A stretch of 64,000 nucleotides of DNA from Gp6-AA40 sp963723495 (GCA_963723495.1 CAVRQR010000006.1:595832-659831); one strand, 5' to 3'. Shown: positions 1-9,179, counted from the first letter of the stretch. Notes: a model not told the origin generated them from the sequence alone. Made by a program: numbers and translations.

Positions 1-479
1 AGCTCAGCGCGCGTGAATGGGCGCTTATCGTCAGTGAACTGATCGGGCGACCAGCCGCCGAGGGTGTACACCCACTCGCCGGGAGCGAGTGACTTCGCCT
101 TGGCGCGGATCATCTCGATCGCCTGCTTTCGCGACTCGATGCCATCAAGGCGCAGCTCGATGCCCCAGAGAACGCCCTCTTCCATGTAGTGCGCGTGGTT
201 ATCGATGAATCCCGGTGTCACAGCACGGCCGCGAAGATCGATCTTTCTGGTGTTCGGCCCTGCCAGCTTTGCGATCTCGTCGTTGGTGCCAACCGCGGAG
301 AAACGCTCACCGCGGATCGCCACCGCCTGCGCAATGGTGAAGCGGTCGTCGACGGTGATGATCTTTCCGTTGAAGAGGATTGTGTCTGGTGCAGACGCCT
401 GCTGCGCGTACACGACCGAGGCGCCGGTGATTGCCAGTAAGGCGATTACCACGGCGCCGATCGAGATCCTTCGTGGCAT
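1..479 (-). CDS. Amidohydrolase family 3 (YtcJ-like), N-terminal part only
   Basis: The gene starts at an ATG at 479 and runs off the left edge, so only about 159 residues are visible. Residues 1-26 look like a Sec signal peptide (hydrophobic GAVVIALLAI, ending near VYAQQ). The start of the amidohydrolase fold follows: NGKIITVD at about 37-44 and TPGFIDNHAH at about 88-97, whose two histidines (95 and 97) are the first metal ligands of the family. Such enzymes hydrolyse amide or ester bonds; the substrate is unknown. It is last in a minus-strand run, 15 nt after the frameshifted gene at 494-1284. Confidence 0.85.
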   Translation of the reverse strand, partial: MPRRISIGAVVIALLAITGASVVYAQQASAPDTILFNGKIITVDDRFTIAQAVAIRGERFSAVGTNDEIAKLAGPNTRKIDLRGRAVTPGFIDNHAHYMEEGVLWGIELRLDGIESRKQAIEMIRAKAKSLAPGEWVYTLGGWSPDQFTDDKRPFTRAE

Positions 480-493
480 CGCGGCCTCCGCGA

Positions 494-1284
494 TCAACGT
501 GGTTCGTCCGCCTTGCAGGGCGTGGGATCCCATCCGGCGCGATCGGGGATTTTCTTGAAAGGAACCGTCGAAGTGTACGGCTGGGTCAGGTACTTCGGAT
601 CCGTCACGATCGTCGTGGCGAGGAGCCACGTATCACCGTTGGGCTCGGTGAAGGTGTCGAAGTACTCGTCGACGGAGGCGTCATCGCTGTACGGGACGCC
701 ATTGCGGCGCAAAATCCACCATTCATGCCGGTCGTCCGCACGCGCAGTTGACCTGTCCCTTTCGGGACCGCGCCGCCGCGACCGCGGGTACCGAGAAACT
801 CCCACGACGCGACCGAGTAGCCCTGGAGTTGCGGAGCCTGCCCGGCCGGTGCCGGGGCGCCGAACTTGAGGTTCCGTGTCTGCGTGCCGGAGTCCGTGTC
901 GAGCTGCAGCGTGTTGTCGTCGACCCAGTGGATGTGCAGACGACCGGGCACGCGCATCAATGCAGGGGGGCCATAGGCCTTGCATTGATCGGGCTCCGCT
1001 TTCGCCTTGCCAAGGTCCCACGTGTCGGCGATCTTGCGCGCCTCGGGTGTAAGCGGCAGCATGCTGTAATCACCTTTGGGTGGGACCAGCATCCGCAGGT
1101 GCCAGTGCTCGGTGACGATCGACACCCAATAGCCGGTGAAGTCCTTCGGCGCCGCGGCGCGCGCAGTGGGCGGCGGCCCGGCAGCGGCGCCCCGCCCGCG
1201 CCCCTGTCCCTGCGCCAGCGCGTCGGGCGCGACGGCGAGGCCCAATACAAGCGCGAAGGCGGTCAGGTAAGGGACGGACCTCAT
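494..1284 (-). pseudogene. Secreted 'WDPTPC'-ending protein A (frameshifted)
   Basis: The reading starts at 1284 with MRSVPYLTAFALVLGLAV, a signal peptide, then FTGYWVSIVTEHW and a beta-rich body. The frame breaks near 725: the first half ends after RVRTTGMNGG and the rest (LRRNGVPYSDD ... GWDPTPC) lies in another frame, ending at 494. The paralogue at 9161-9891 shows the same order (RNMRAGYLRKNGVPYS ... KWDPTPC), so this is one protein of about 260 residues. Its start overlaps the stop of the upstream MBL gene by 4 nt (ATGA), implying translational coupling. Distantly it resembles the PDLQG-type secreted proteins elsewhere in the window. No function is known to me. Confidence 0.7.
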
Positions 1285-2345
1285 TTCTTTGCGCTCAAAC
1301 TCGCAAACGCGGCTTCGACGAACATGTCGGTCGTCCAGGAACCCGTCGTGCTTCCATACCGTCCGTCGTAGTCGCGCGTCGGTCGCGCGGCTTTCACCTG
1401 TGCCAGCGTCATGCCCTTGTCGATCATGTCCTGGAGACGATCGCGAACGATGTACAGCATGTCGCGGTAGTACGCGACCTCGGCGTGATCGGCAATGCGC
1501 CCGTGACCAGGAACGATCAGCGTGCCACCAGCACCATGCGACTCCGGGACGCACAGGTCGATGAGCCGGTTCAGGCTGGTCACGAAGCCCTGGAGACTGC
1601 CTCCCGCTTTGAGGTCGATGACCGGGTAGCGCGTCAGGTCGATGAGGTCGCCCGTGCTGATGACATCAGACTTGCGGAAGAACACGACGGTGTTGCCATC
1701 GGTATTGCCCGGGAGGTTCATCATGACCACGGGCTCGTCGTTGAAGTAGAACCGCTTCTGATCGATCGCGTAGGTGTTGTCCGGCCACGCCTCCGGGGGG
1801 GTAGGAGACTTCTGGCCCGTGGGTGCCGACATCCGGTTGAGCACGTTCTGGTGCGACACGACCGATGCGCGGTTGTAGTTGATCGTTCCCTGCGGGCCCG
1901 CCGTGTAGTTGGCGTCGCGAAGCGGAACCGTCTCCCCCTTCGCCGCAATCACCGCATTGCCGCCCGTGTGCTCGGGATGCTCAGTGGTGTTGATCACATA
2001 GCGGAGGGGCTTGCGTGGGGGGGCGATGCGCTGCACCGCAGCCCACACCTTGTCGCTCATCGAGGCGATGCCGGTATCCACGAGGAGGATCCCCTGCTCA
2101 CCCGTCTGCACGGTGATGTTGCCACCGGCCCCGACAATCATGGACACATGTCCCCGCACGGGCAGGACCTGCACCTCCCCTTGTGCCGGCTCCTCCAGTT
2201 TCGGAGGCCACACCGGTCGCTGGGCCGTCCCTTGAGCGCTCTGCGTGTAGACCCGATCGCCGATCGCCAGCGCGAAAACAAGAGCCACCGGTGCCCAGAC
2301 GAGCATCAGACGCGACGCGTGCGAGCGATGGAGAAGTGCCTTCAA
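1281..2345 (-). CDS. Secreted MBL-fold protein A with altered metal motif
   Basis: 354 residues with an N-terminal hydrophobic signal (LMLVWAPVALVFALAIGD) and a metallo-beta-lactamase fold. The usual HxHxDH site reads TTEHPEHTGGN at about 120-130, so the first His is Thr and the Asp is Glu. The usual HTDGD reads NTDGN (214-218), while GD (233-234) and the late PGHG (279-282) are kept. It may bind one metal, a different metal or none. It shares RMSAPTGQ and an FxEAxxxSL-type C-terminus with the protein at 9922-10971. Both neighbours overlap it by 4 nt, so it sits inside an operon. The substrate is unknown. Confidence 0.8.
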   Translation of the reverse strand: MKALLHRSHASRLMLVWAPVALVFALAIGDRVYTQSAQGTAQRPVWPPKLEEPAQGEVQVLPVRGHVSMIVGAGGNITVQTGEQGILLVDTGIASMSDKVWAAVQRIAPPRKPLRYVINTTEHPEHTGGNAVIAAKGETVPLRDANYTAGPQGTINYNRASVVSHQNVLNRMSAPTGQKSPTPPEAWPDNTYAIDQKRFYFNDEPVVMMNLPGNTDGNTVVFFRKSDVISTGDLIDLTRYPVIDLKAGGSLQGFVTSLNRLIDLCVPESHGAGGTLIVPGHGRIADHAEVAYYRDMLYIVRDRLQDMIDKGMTLAQVKAARPTRDYDGRYGSTTGSWTTDMFVEAAFASLSAKK

Positions 2346-3253
2346 TTTCCGCCGCCACCTCCGCGGCCCAGATCCCCGCGCTTCAGCCCTTCGCGCCGCG
2401 GGAACGTCTTCATCTTGGCGATGTACTCCGGATACATCGTTTCCGGCCCCCCGAGTCTCGCCTCATACGGCGTGCCGAATCGATCCGTCAGGTTGGGATT
2501 CAAGCCTGGCAACAGGCTCTGCCCGGGAAGGAAGTGCCGCACTTCGCCTCGCGGCACAGCCACCTCTGTTGCCTCTTCGCATGGGTAGGGAGCCACGACG
2601 AGCGTGGGATCCTCGACCCAGGTCATCGTGGTTCGAATGTACGGCTCCGCCATGAGCACCGGGTCGTACAGGATCGACGTGATCTGCAGGAAGTCGCCGA
2701 TGCGGCGCCATCGCGATCGCACGATGGAGCGATCGCTGCGCATCAGTCCCGAGCGGCGGATGTAGGTTTCCTTGAGGTGCGTCGTTGTCGTGACGAGCAC
2801 GTCGCCTTCCCACGCGCCGGTCGTGAACCCGCTCCACGTGAACAGCGCGTTGGCGGGCGGATGCGGCCGACCATCCATCCAGATGGTGGTCTCCTGCTCC
2901 TGCTGATTGAGATGCCCGTGATAGGCGAGGACCTTCTGGGTTGCGGGATCGACGTCCGACCAGACCCGCATCTGGGAGAGCGGGCCTTCCAGCGAGTAGT
3001 CCCACGCGTGCGGACGACACGCATATTCCGCGAGATCGTAGTCGTCAGGCGACCAGGTCTCGGCTCGCCAGCGGCCCGCCGGGCTGACTGGCACCCCGGC
3101 ATAATCGCCGATCATCCCGCTCCCGTCCTGGTTGCGGGGCTGCGGACGCCACAGCCCGGCGAGATCCGACTGGGCAAGGATGGTGTGGCCGGTGGCGACA
3201 GCCACCGCCAGGACCACGAAAGACAGCCGCAGAACGATGCGCGACGAGTTCAT
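2342..3253 (-). CDS. Secreted PDLQG-superfamily protein A1 (unknown function)
   Basis: 303 residues with a signal peptide (VLRLSFVVLAVAVATGH) and a mature start DLAGLWRPQPRN. The core has the window's recurrent pattern: IWMDGRPHP, FTTGAWEGDVLVTTTTHLKE, then a late ILYDPVLMAEPY, and a tail with GGPETMYPEY and a glycine-rich end. The closest relative in the window is the protein at 8283-9179 (same TIWMDGRPHP, FTTGAWEG, PETLYPEY). It opens the cassette whose next genes are the MBL protein and the WDPTPC protein, each overlapping by 4 nt. The fold is likely all-beta; no function is established. Confidence 0.75.
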   Translation of the reverse strand: MNSSRIVLRLSFVVLAVAVATGHTILAQSDLAGLWRPQPRNQDGSGMIGDYAGVPVSPAGRWRAETWSPDDYDLAEYACRPHAWDYSLEGPLSQMRVWSDVDPATQKVLAYHGHLNQQEQETTIWMDGRPHPPANALFTWSGFTTGAWEGDVLVTTTTHLKETYIRRSGLMRSDRSIVRSRWRRIGDFLQITSILYDPVLMAEPYIRTTMTWVEDPTLVVAPYPCEEATEVAVPRGEVRHFLPGQSLLPGLNPNLTDRFGTPYEARLGGPETMYPEYIAKMKTFPRREGLKRGDLGRGGGGGN

Positions 3254-3423
3254 TCCGCTGGCTCCTGAGCTCTAATCCACCACCCGCGCGTGTTCGTGGG
3301 TGTAGCGCTCACACACACGCGAGTTCTGAGTGTAAATGTCCTCGAGGCCACGGACCGTGTCAGGTCCGGGGGCATCTTACGTTCACCACTACAACGGGTC
3401 AATCACGCGGCAAGGGTAAACAG

Positions 3424-4476
3424 CTAGACGCCACCCCTTCCACGGCCACCCGGCCGCTGCAACGCGAAGTTCACGACGGCGTCGGCCTTGGCCGTTGGTT
3501 TCGCATACGCCACCGTTCCGCGCGGAACCGCGTCGCCCAAAGGAGTGCCCGCAAGCGTAATCGTGAAGTTCTGATGTTCGTGGGCGACGAGCTTGGGCAG
3601 GCGCCACACCGCCACATCGGCGTTGGATGTCTCATCCTTCCGAGTGCCCTGATATCCGGTGCCCGTCGCTGACACCGCCTTGGTGCCGTCCGGCAACGTG
3701 AGCGAGATCGTCACATCCTCGGCGGCCAGCCCCTTGTCCTTGAGTCCCTCGTTCTCCACTTCCAGCGTGTAGGTCGTACCGGTCGCCGTCGCTTGCCCGC
3801 CGGTGAGCCGGGCCACGAGAGGGACCACCATTCCCAACTCGCTCATCCAGTCCCAGATTTCCTTGAGCTGCGATTCGGGAAGCCGCCTGGGCGAGAAGTT
3901 GCCCATCCGCACGCGGCCCCGCGTCCGTTCGGCATCGAGCTGCTTCCACTGTTCCGGCATGACGGTCGCGTGGTTGTAGACCTGCTTCTTGAACCACTCG
4001 AAGTCTGCGTTCATCCCTGCGGCGCCGTGGCGCGGCGTGCTCATCGTGTTCCCGTGGCACTGGCCGCACCCGAGGATGTTCACCGCAAGCTGCTGCGCGC
4101 GCGGACCGGTCGCTGGCGCCTCGTTCCTCCACTTGCCGATCGCCGGAGCGAGGGGCAGCGTGTTCCAGTAGGCGACCATGTCGAGGACTTCCTTGTCGCT
4201 CAGCTGCGCAGGCACAAATGCGGGCATCCTCCACATCGGATTCCGGATGGCCGCAACCGCCTGGTCGTACGTAATCCTCCGCCCGGCGAGATCCGGTCCC
4301 CATCCCCCCTGCGCCTCGAGGCCGTGGCAGTTCGTGCAGGATGTATTGCCGAAGGCGAATACCGCCTTGCCGTTGGCGGGATCACCTACCGCCTGTGCCG
4401 CACCCTGGGCGGCGCCGGTGTCACTCTGAGCGACGGAAAGCGCGAACATGAGGAGGGCGAACAGAGATGTGCGCAT
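3424..4476 (-). CDS. Periplasmic diheme cytochrome c
   Basis: 350 residues: signal peptide (FALLMFALSVAQS), then two c-type haem sites, CTNCH at about 47-51 and CGQCH at about 137-141, each followed by plausible methionine ligands. The last third (TYTLEVENEGLKDKG ... NFTITLAG) looks like an Ig-like beta domain and ends in a glycine/arginine-rich tail. It should carry electrons in the periplasm. It is transcribed divergently from the PEBP gene at 4622, with a shared 145-nt promoter region. The partner oxidase is not obvious nearby. Confidence 0.85.
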   Translation of the reverse strand: MRTSLFALLMFALSVAQSDTGAAQGAAQAVGDPANGKAVFAFGNTSCTNCHGLEAQGGWGPDLAGRRITYDQAVAAIRNPMWRMPAFVPAQLSDKEVLDMVAYWNTLPLAPAIGKWRNEAPATGPRAQQLAVNILGCGQCHGNTMSTPRHGAAGMNADFEWFKKQVYNHATVMPEQWKQLDAERTRGRVRMGNFSPRRLPESQLKEIWDWMSELGMVVPLVARLTGGQATATGTTYTLEVENEGLKDKGLAAEDVTISLTLPDGTKAVSATGTGYQGTRKDETSNADVAVWRLPKLVAHEHQNFTITLAGTPLGDAVPRGTVAYAKPTAKADAVVNFALQRPGGRGRGGV

Positions 4477-4621
4477 AGTCGGTGCCTCAGCTTTGGTGGG
4501 TGCGTCTGCGATTCGCGCACCGGAGCGTAAAGCACTGCGACCGGACTGTCAAACAGCTATATCACCCGAGTCGCGGCGGTCGTGTGCTACATTCCGGCCT
4601 GCTCACGAGACGGAGGGTGCC

Positions 4622-5215
4622 ATGACCGTACGACTGCTCGGTTTCGTCCTCGCGTTCAGCGCCATCGCCGGCACCGCACACACGCAGCAACCGCCGCAGC
4701 CGGGCGCCCGTGCTCCGCAGCCACCGAGACTACGCCTGACGAGCCCCGGCTTCGCCGATGGCGCGAGCTTGCCTCTGCAGTTCACCTGCTATGCCGAGGG
4801 AAACACTCCCGGCGCGCCTCCACTCCGATGGACCAACGTGCCCAAGGAGACGGCGAGCTTCACGCTGATGGTGAACGGGCCCGACAATCACCCGGCCAAG
4901 GGAATCACCGAAGAGATGTTCTGGGTTCGCTGGAACATTCCGCCCACGGCAACCGAGATACCTGCAGGCGCCCCTGTCGGTGCAACACTACCCGACGGCA
5001 GCCGGCAAGTTGCCGGTGGGCGCGGCATCCTGGGGTATCGGCCGCCGTGTGCGCCAGCTGGCGTGGGGCCGCTTCACTATCAATTCAAGCTGTATGCACT
5101 CGACCAGATGTTGACGCTGCCACCCGAGGCTACGCGTGCCGACGTGATGAAAGCCATGGATGGTCACATCGTTGGAACCAGCACGTACTATGCCTTTCTC
5201 GAGAGAACTCCGTAG
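4622..5215 (+). CDS. YbhB/YbcL family (PEBP, Raf-kinase-inhibitor-like) secreted protein
   Basis: 197 residues; the ATG at 4622 is preceded by GGAGGG, favouring it over an upstream in-frame start. A signal peptide (LLGFVLAFSAIAGTAHTQQ) is followed by the PEBP fold: LTSPGFADGASLP, PPLRWTNVPKETASFTLMV, FWVRWNIPP, GYRPPCAPAG and HYQFKLYALD. The family's DPDAP motif is replaced by NGPDNHP. Bacterial members bind phospholipid-like or phosphate ligands, but their roles are poorly known. It is monocistronic; the next gene converges on it 13 nt downstream. Confidence 0.85.
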   Translation: MTVRLLGFVLAFSAIAGTAHTQQPPQPGARAPQPPRLRLTSPGFADGASLPLQFTCYAEGNTPGAPPLRWTNVPKETASFTLMVNGPDNHPAKGITEEMFWVRWNIPPTATEIPAGAPVGATLPDGSRQVAGGRGILGYRPPCAPAGVGPLHYQFKLYALDQMLTLPPEATRADVMKAMDGHIVGTSTYYAFLERTP

Positions 5216-5228
5216 AACAACAAAAGCT

Positions 5229-6269
5229 TCATTTCTCATCAGCTCTAGCCCCGCCGAGGATGCCGCGTACCACATGGTGATTGCCCTCGTGGCACGCGAA
5301 CTCCTGGAGACGCTCGTCGGTCGACTTCAGTCGAATAAGGGCCGTCCACGGTTTGGTCCACGTGGTCGCGTCGCTGATGGTCAGCTCGTAGTCGATCGTG
5401 CTCGGGCTCGTTCGCGTGAAGCGCTCGACGAGATGCAGACCGTCGGCCGATCCCATGAAGAAACTCTTCGGCGAGAAGTTCGTCGTCTCCACGACGAGCG
5501 TATTTCCTTCCCAGCGTCCGCGCGAGTCTCCATTCCATTGGCGAAGACGCGACGGAAGATGTGGCCGCCCGTCCAGCGGGATGACGCGAGCCTCGTGGTT
5601 CACCTCGCTCAGGAACACCACATAGCCAGGTCCCTGCACGATCTGCTGATAGCCGGTGTAGTTGATATTGCCGGCGATCTTGGGCACGCCCCAGCTGATG
5701 CAACGCAGGACGTTGCTCAGATCCTCCGGACCGTTCAGCGGTCGAGCAGGCCTCGCCGCGGTCGAGGACGCCGCGCCAAACTGCCACGGCGTCGTCAGGT
5801 TCGAAGCGAGCCCTTCGAGCTGACGACGACGCCCCTCCGGCGTGACCGGTGGGAGCCGTCCATCGGGAGGTTCGGTGATGAGTGATGTCCGGTTGTCGAA
5901 CTCGCGCGGCACCATGTTGAAGACATTGCCGGTCGCGTTCGGGTTCTCCACTGTGTCGGCATTCGCCCACAACGCGAGAAACAGGTTGTCGCCGGGAATG
6001 AAATCGCTGGCCGGATTGCTGAACAGCCGCGCGGCTCGTTCCTTCAATTGAGCGACCTCGGCATCGGTCAGGAGTTCGCGGTCCCCCAGCACCCGAGGCC
6101 GCTCGAGCGGCGTGACGCTGGTGTCGGTCCAGACGCCCTGAAGATCGGGCTGGCCATCCGGCGTCCGCGGCGGTGTCCAGACCTGTGCCGCGATGGATAC
6201 AGGCAAGAAAATCGCGATCGCGGTGGCCACTGATCGGATGAGCGAGAACGGCGGGCTCTGGTGGAGCAT
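5229..6269 (-). CDS. Secreted PDLQG-family protein B1 (unknown function)
   Basis: 346 residues when started at 6269, giving a signal peptide (SVATAIAIFLPVSIAAQ) just before the family N-terminus WTPPRTPDGQPDLQGVW. Shared family blocks follow: LERPRVLGDRELLTD, NINYTGYQQIVQGPG, RVIPLDGRPH, RGRWEGNTLVVETTNF, HLVERFTR and the C-terminal EFACHEGNHHV. The paralogues at 30305-31786 and 42883-43884 align over the whole length. Such proteins are commonly annotated only as hypothetical; function is unknown. Confidence 0.8.
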   Translation of the reverse strand: MLHQSPPFSLIRSVATAIAIFLPVSIAAQVWTPPRTPDGQPDLQGVWTDTSVTPLERPRVLGDRELLTDAEVAQLKERAARLFSNPASDFIPGDNLFLALWANADTVENPNATGNVFNMVPREFDNRTSLITEPPDGRLPPVTPEGRRRQLEGLASNLTTPWQFGAASSTAARPARPLNGPEDLSNVLRCISWGVPKIAGNINYTGYQQIVQGPGYVVFLSEVNHEARVIPLDGRPHLPSRLRQWNGDSRGRWEGNTLVVETTNFSPKSFFMGSADGLHLVERFTRTSPSTIDYELTISDATTWTKPWTALIRLKSTDERLQEFACHEGNHHVVRGILGGARADEK

Positions 6270-6406
6270 CGACCTGCCCCATAGCGTTGACCAAAACTGC
6301 GTCGAGGGCAACCGTCCGTTCGCCACAGAGGGTTGGTGCCGGGCCCTGGCTGCGTGTCAGAATGGAGTCTCATCAGACCGCGAGACTGCGGCTACCGGAG
6401 GGGACA

Positions 6407-6856
6407 ATGACGCGAGCGATGCTGGCTGGGGTGTTGGCGATGACCGTAGTGAGTGTGTCGCCGCTGGCGCAGAGCAAAACCGGAACGGTGGCGATTTACA
6501 AAACGCCGACCTGCGGCTGCTGCTCGCTCTGGGTCAAGCATCTCCAGCAGCACGGCTTCACGACGAAGGTCACCGACATGGACAGCGTGGAAGACGTGAA
6601 AAACACCAACGGCGTCCCAGGTCAGGCGCGCTCGTGCCACACAGCCATCGTCGATGGCTACGTCGTCGAAGGGCACGTGCCGGCCGCCGATATTCAGCGT
6701 CTGCTGAAGGAACGTCCGCGCGGTGTGATTGGCCTTGCCGTCCCGGGCATGCCCATCGGCTCACCGGGCATGGAAGTCCAGGGCATGTCGGCGCAGCAGT
6801 ACAACGTCCTGGCGTTCGACAAGAGCGGACAGACGACCGTCTTCGCGAAACATTGA
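6407..6856 (+). CDS. DUF411 secreted metal-binding-like protein
   Basis: 149 residues; the ATG at 6407 follows GGAGGGG and starts a signal peptide (MLAGVLAMTVVSVSPLAQ). The DUF411 hallmark TPTCGCCSLW lies at about 31-40, with a second cysteine in GQARSCHTAIVDGY. The tail has MPIGSPGMEV and a methionine/glycine-rich stretch. DUF411 proteins are periplasmic and often sit in copper or other metal-resistance settings, but no metal pump is adjacent here. It is divergent from the gene ending at 5229 and convergent with the dehydrogenase at 6894. Confidence 0.9.
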   Translation: MTRAMLAGVLAMTVVSVSPLAQSKTGTVAIYKTPTCGCCSLWVKHLQQHGFTTKVTDMDSVEDVKNTNGVPGQARSCHTAIVDGYVVEGHVPAADIQRLLKERPRGVIGLAVPGMPIGSPGMEVQGMSAQQYNVLAFDKSGQTTVFAKH

Positions 6857-6893
6857 TGAGTCGTTGATTCTTGATCGTTGATTTATTTCCGTA
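6857..6893. repeat. Family A heptad-type AT-rich spacer repeat, short copy
   Basis: An AT-rich stretch made of GTTGATT-like units fills the whole spacer between two convergent genes. It matches the longer arrays at 7783-7848, 8190-8279, 36229-36285 and 45208-45352. Confidence 0.6.
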
Positions 6894-7790
6894 TCACCGC
6901 CGATACCCTGACATCTTTTCAAGCACAGCACAGACAGCGGCAGTGTCTTCGTCACGCCTCTTCTTCACAGCGTCGGCGTAGATTGGTGCGGTGGCTGAGA
7001 ACAGCGGTGTGACGCTGCCCACACGCTTCGCGAATTCCGCGATGATCGTCATGTCCTTCTGCCAGGTACCCAGCGTCATCGTCGCCTTTCGGTAGTTCCC
7101 CTTCACCATCATCGGACCGCGCAACTGAAGCACGCGTGAGCTGCCGGCTCCTTCGCTGACCAGCTTCAGCACCTTCGCCGGGTCGAGGCCCGCTTTCATG
7201 GCCAGCACGAGCGCTTCGGCCGCGGCCACGTTGTGAACAGCCACCAGCAGGTTGGCGACAAACTTCACCTTCGAGCCGTCACCAAACGGGCCCACGTAGT
7301 AATGCGCGCGGGTAAAGCCGTCCAGCACCTTCGCGACGCGGCGATAGGCTGCACGCGTACCGCTGGCGTAGACGACGATGTCCTTGTTGCGCGCCTGCGC
7401 CCCTGTCCCGCTGATCGGACAATCGAGCAACTCAATGCCACGCGCGCGAAGGGTCTTGCGGGCGCGCTCCTTCGCTTCGATCGACAGCGTGCTGGTTTCA
7501 ACGACGGTCTGAGACGGATGTCCGACCTGCGCGAGCGCGGCAACCGTCTCGGTGAGGGCCTCTGCCGATGGAAGCGAGGTGATGACAATGGGGGCGAGCG
7601 AGCCGACCTCGCTTGCGCTCTTCGCGACCTGCCCCTCGGCTGATTTCAGGCGACGAGCGCGGTCACCCCGCACGTCATACCCGACAACATGATGACCAGC
7701 CGTCACCAGATGACCGGCCATGGCCGATCCCATGATGCCCAGTCCAATCACGCCGATCGGAGGGGAAGCCGGCATCGTTGATTTCATCAT
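6894..7790 (-). CDS. 3-hydroxyisobutyrate dehydrogenase-family NAD(P)-dependent oxidoreductase
   Basis: 298 residues from the ATG at 7790. The Rossmann motif GLGIMGSAMAGHL lies near residue 15. The family substrate motif appears as DCPISGTGAQARN (about 130) and the catalytic Lys region as GSKVKFVANLLVAVH, matching the GxxGxGxxxKxxN pattern of beta-hydroxyacid dehydrogenases. It should oxidise a beta-hydroxy acid or reduce the semialdehyde with NAD(P); the substrate is not predictable. An upstream in-frame extension is made of family A repeat sequence, so I prefer the start at 7790. Confidence 0.85.
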   Translation of the reverse strand: MMKSTMPASPPIGVIGLGIMGSAMAGHLVTAGHHVVGYDVRGDRARRLKSAEGQVAKSASEVGSLAPIVITSLPSAEALTETVAALAQVGHPSQTVVETSTLSIEAKERARKTLRARGIELLDCPISGTGAQARNKDIVVYASGTRAAYRRVAKVLDGFTRAHYYVGPFGDGSKVKFVANLLVAVHNVAAAEALVLAMKAGLDPAKVLKLVSEGAGSSRVLQLRGPMMVKGNYRKATMTLGTWQKDMTIIAEFAKRVGSVTPLFSATAPIYADAVKKRRDEDTAAVCAVLEKMSGYRR

Positions 7791-7848
7791 CTTTGATTCG
7801 TGATCCGTTGTTGATTTCGGATTGTTGATTCTTGATCCATTGAGCGAT
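7783..7848. repeat. Family A heptad array, GTTGATT orientation
   Basis: AT-rich phased seven-base units such as GTTGATT, including the conserved block ATCTTTGATT followed by CGTTGTTGATT-like sequence. It overlaps the first codons of the dehydrogenase and is in inverse orientation to the array at 8190-8279; the two flank the IS3 remnant. Confidence 0.7.
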
Positions 7849-7849
7849 T

Positions 7850-8040
7850 CCCGGAGTTCGTCGCGGCAATTTCTCCGATGGCTCCAGGAGGCGCAATGGT
7901 TTCGCAACCGCATCGATGCACGCGTCAGTATCGAGCAGTGGCGGCGGCATTACAACGAGGTGCGGCTCGAGTCTCGGATACTTGACGCCCCCGGAGCACA
8001 AAGGGAAACATCTGGCAGCCATGGACGGGTGGGCGTTCGC
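7850..8040 (+). pseudogene. IS3-family transposase (OrfB integrase core) C-terminal remnant
   Basis: The plus-strand reading gives DARVSIEQWRRHYNEVR, the signature before the end of IS3 OrfB transposases, and after a 1-nt frame change continues as SLGYLTPPEHKGKH, the usual terminal motif. Nothing of the rest of the transposase, OrfA or terminal inverted repeats is visible, so this is a decayed fragment. It lies between two inverted family A heptad arrays. Confidence 0.75.
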
Positions 8041-8189
8041 CGGCGATGCCGGCTCGCGCTGACCAGGAAGAACGAACGCGCTAAACAGTCGACGCGAGGC
8101 AAGACGTTTCGAGCAGCAATCCGTTTTGTGGGAAACGCGCGCGTGTGTGTCGCGGCTTAGTACTGGCGTTTGCCGTTTGCCGACCCGAT

Positions 8190-8279
8190 GGTGATTCAAC
8201 AATCAATCTCCAATAAATCACCAATCAACAATCGACAATCAACAACGATTCAAAAATCAAAGATCAGCCAATCAAAAAT
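8190..8279. repeat. Family A heptad array, AATCAAC orientation
   Basis: Contiguous units of the type AATCAAC and AATCGAC run in phase and end in the block AACGATTCAA plus ATCAAAGATC that is shared with copies at 36254, 45305 and, inverted, 7783 and 45216. It fills the spacer just before the stop of the gene at 8283. Confidence 0.8.
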
Positions 8280-8282
8280 GGA

Positions 8283-9179
8283 TTAACGGATTGGCGGCGC
8301 CCCGCAGTTGCGCGTGCATGGCGCGGGAGCAACGTACTTGTCCCTGATCGTCTTTCGATACTCCGGATAGAGCGTCTCAGGGCGGCCGATCACGACGTCG
8401 CGTGGCAGCCCGAACATCTTCGTGAGCTCGTCGACGAATGGGTTGTTCTCGGGCAGGAAGTGCGGAGTGCTCTCACCGAGCGGACGGCCCTCGAATGTCG
8501 ACACGCACGGCGGGCCGATCGGCGAGATCGGGGCGGTCGAGAGCTGAAAGCTCTTCGAGATGATGTGCGGCTCGGCGAGGTAGATCGGATCCTCGATCAC
8601 CGTCAGCACCGTCAGGATGTCGCCGTGCCGGTAGAAGCGTGAGGTCATCGTCGCCTGGTCGCTGTTCGGCGGCCCGTTCTTCCGCAGGAAGCCGGCTTTC
8701 ATGTGCGTCGTGCGGGCAACGAGCACGTTCCCCTCCCACGCGCCGGTCGTGAACCCGCCGCGCGTGTGCTCGGCGTACTTCGAGGGGTGCGGCCGGCCGT
8801 CCATCCAGATGGTCATCGGCGCGCGATCCTCCCAGGCGCCGATCGTGAAAGAGATGGCGGTGCCTTTGACCGGCTCCGTCTCACTCCAGATGCGCAACCC
8901 GAAAGGCCCCTGCACGAAGTAGAACTGTGGCCATCCCTCGCACTGCCGCTCGATCATCGCCAGCTGCGACTCGTTGTAGGCGAGCGCACGCGTTCGCCCT
9001 TCATCGTTGAGCGGCAGACCGATGTAATCCACGGGATACGAGTCACGCGAGATGTCTTCCGTGTTGCGTGCCGCCCACGACCCGGTCAACTCCACCTGGG
9101 CGAAGGCGCTGGTAGACCACGCGGCACACAGCAGTGCGGCGAGCGCCGCACGTCGCACGATCACCATCGGGTCGAACAT
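8283..9179 (-). CDS. Secreted PDLQG-superfamily protein A2 (unknown function)
   Basis: About 298 residues, a paralogue of the protein at 2342-3253. Signal peptide VRRAALAALLCAAWSTSAFAQ, mature start VELTGSWAARNTED, then TIWMDGRPHP, FTTGAWEGNVLVARTTHMK, IEDPIYLAEPH and GRPETLYPEY. Two C-terminal cysteine pairs (PCTRNC) are distinctive. Three in-frame ATGs (9194, 9179, 9167) are possible; none has a strong ribosome site, and 9167 gives the most compact signal peptide. It overlaps the end of the WDPTPC gene B, forming the second copy of the cassette. Confidence 0.75.
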   Translation of the reverse strand: MFDPMVIVRRAALAALLCAAWSTSAFAQVELTGSWAARNTEDISRDSYPVDYIGLPLNDEGRTRALAYNESQLAMIERQCEGWPQFYFVQGPFGLRIWSETEPVKGTAISFTIGAWEDRAPMTIWMDGRPHPSKYAEHTRGGFTTGAWEGNVLVARTTHMKAGFLRKNGPPNSDQATMTSRFYRHGDILTVLTVIEDPIYLAEPHIISKSFQLSTAPISPIGPPCVSTFEGRPLGESTPHFLPENNPFVDELTKMFGLPRDVVIGRPETLYPEYRKTIRDKYVAPAPCTRNCGAPPIR

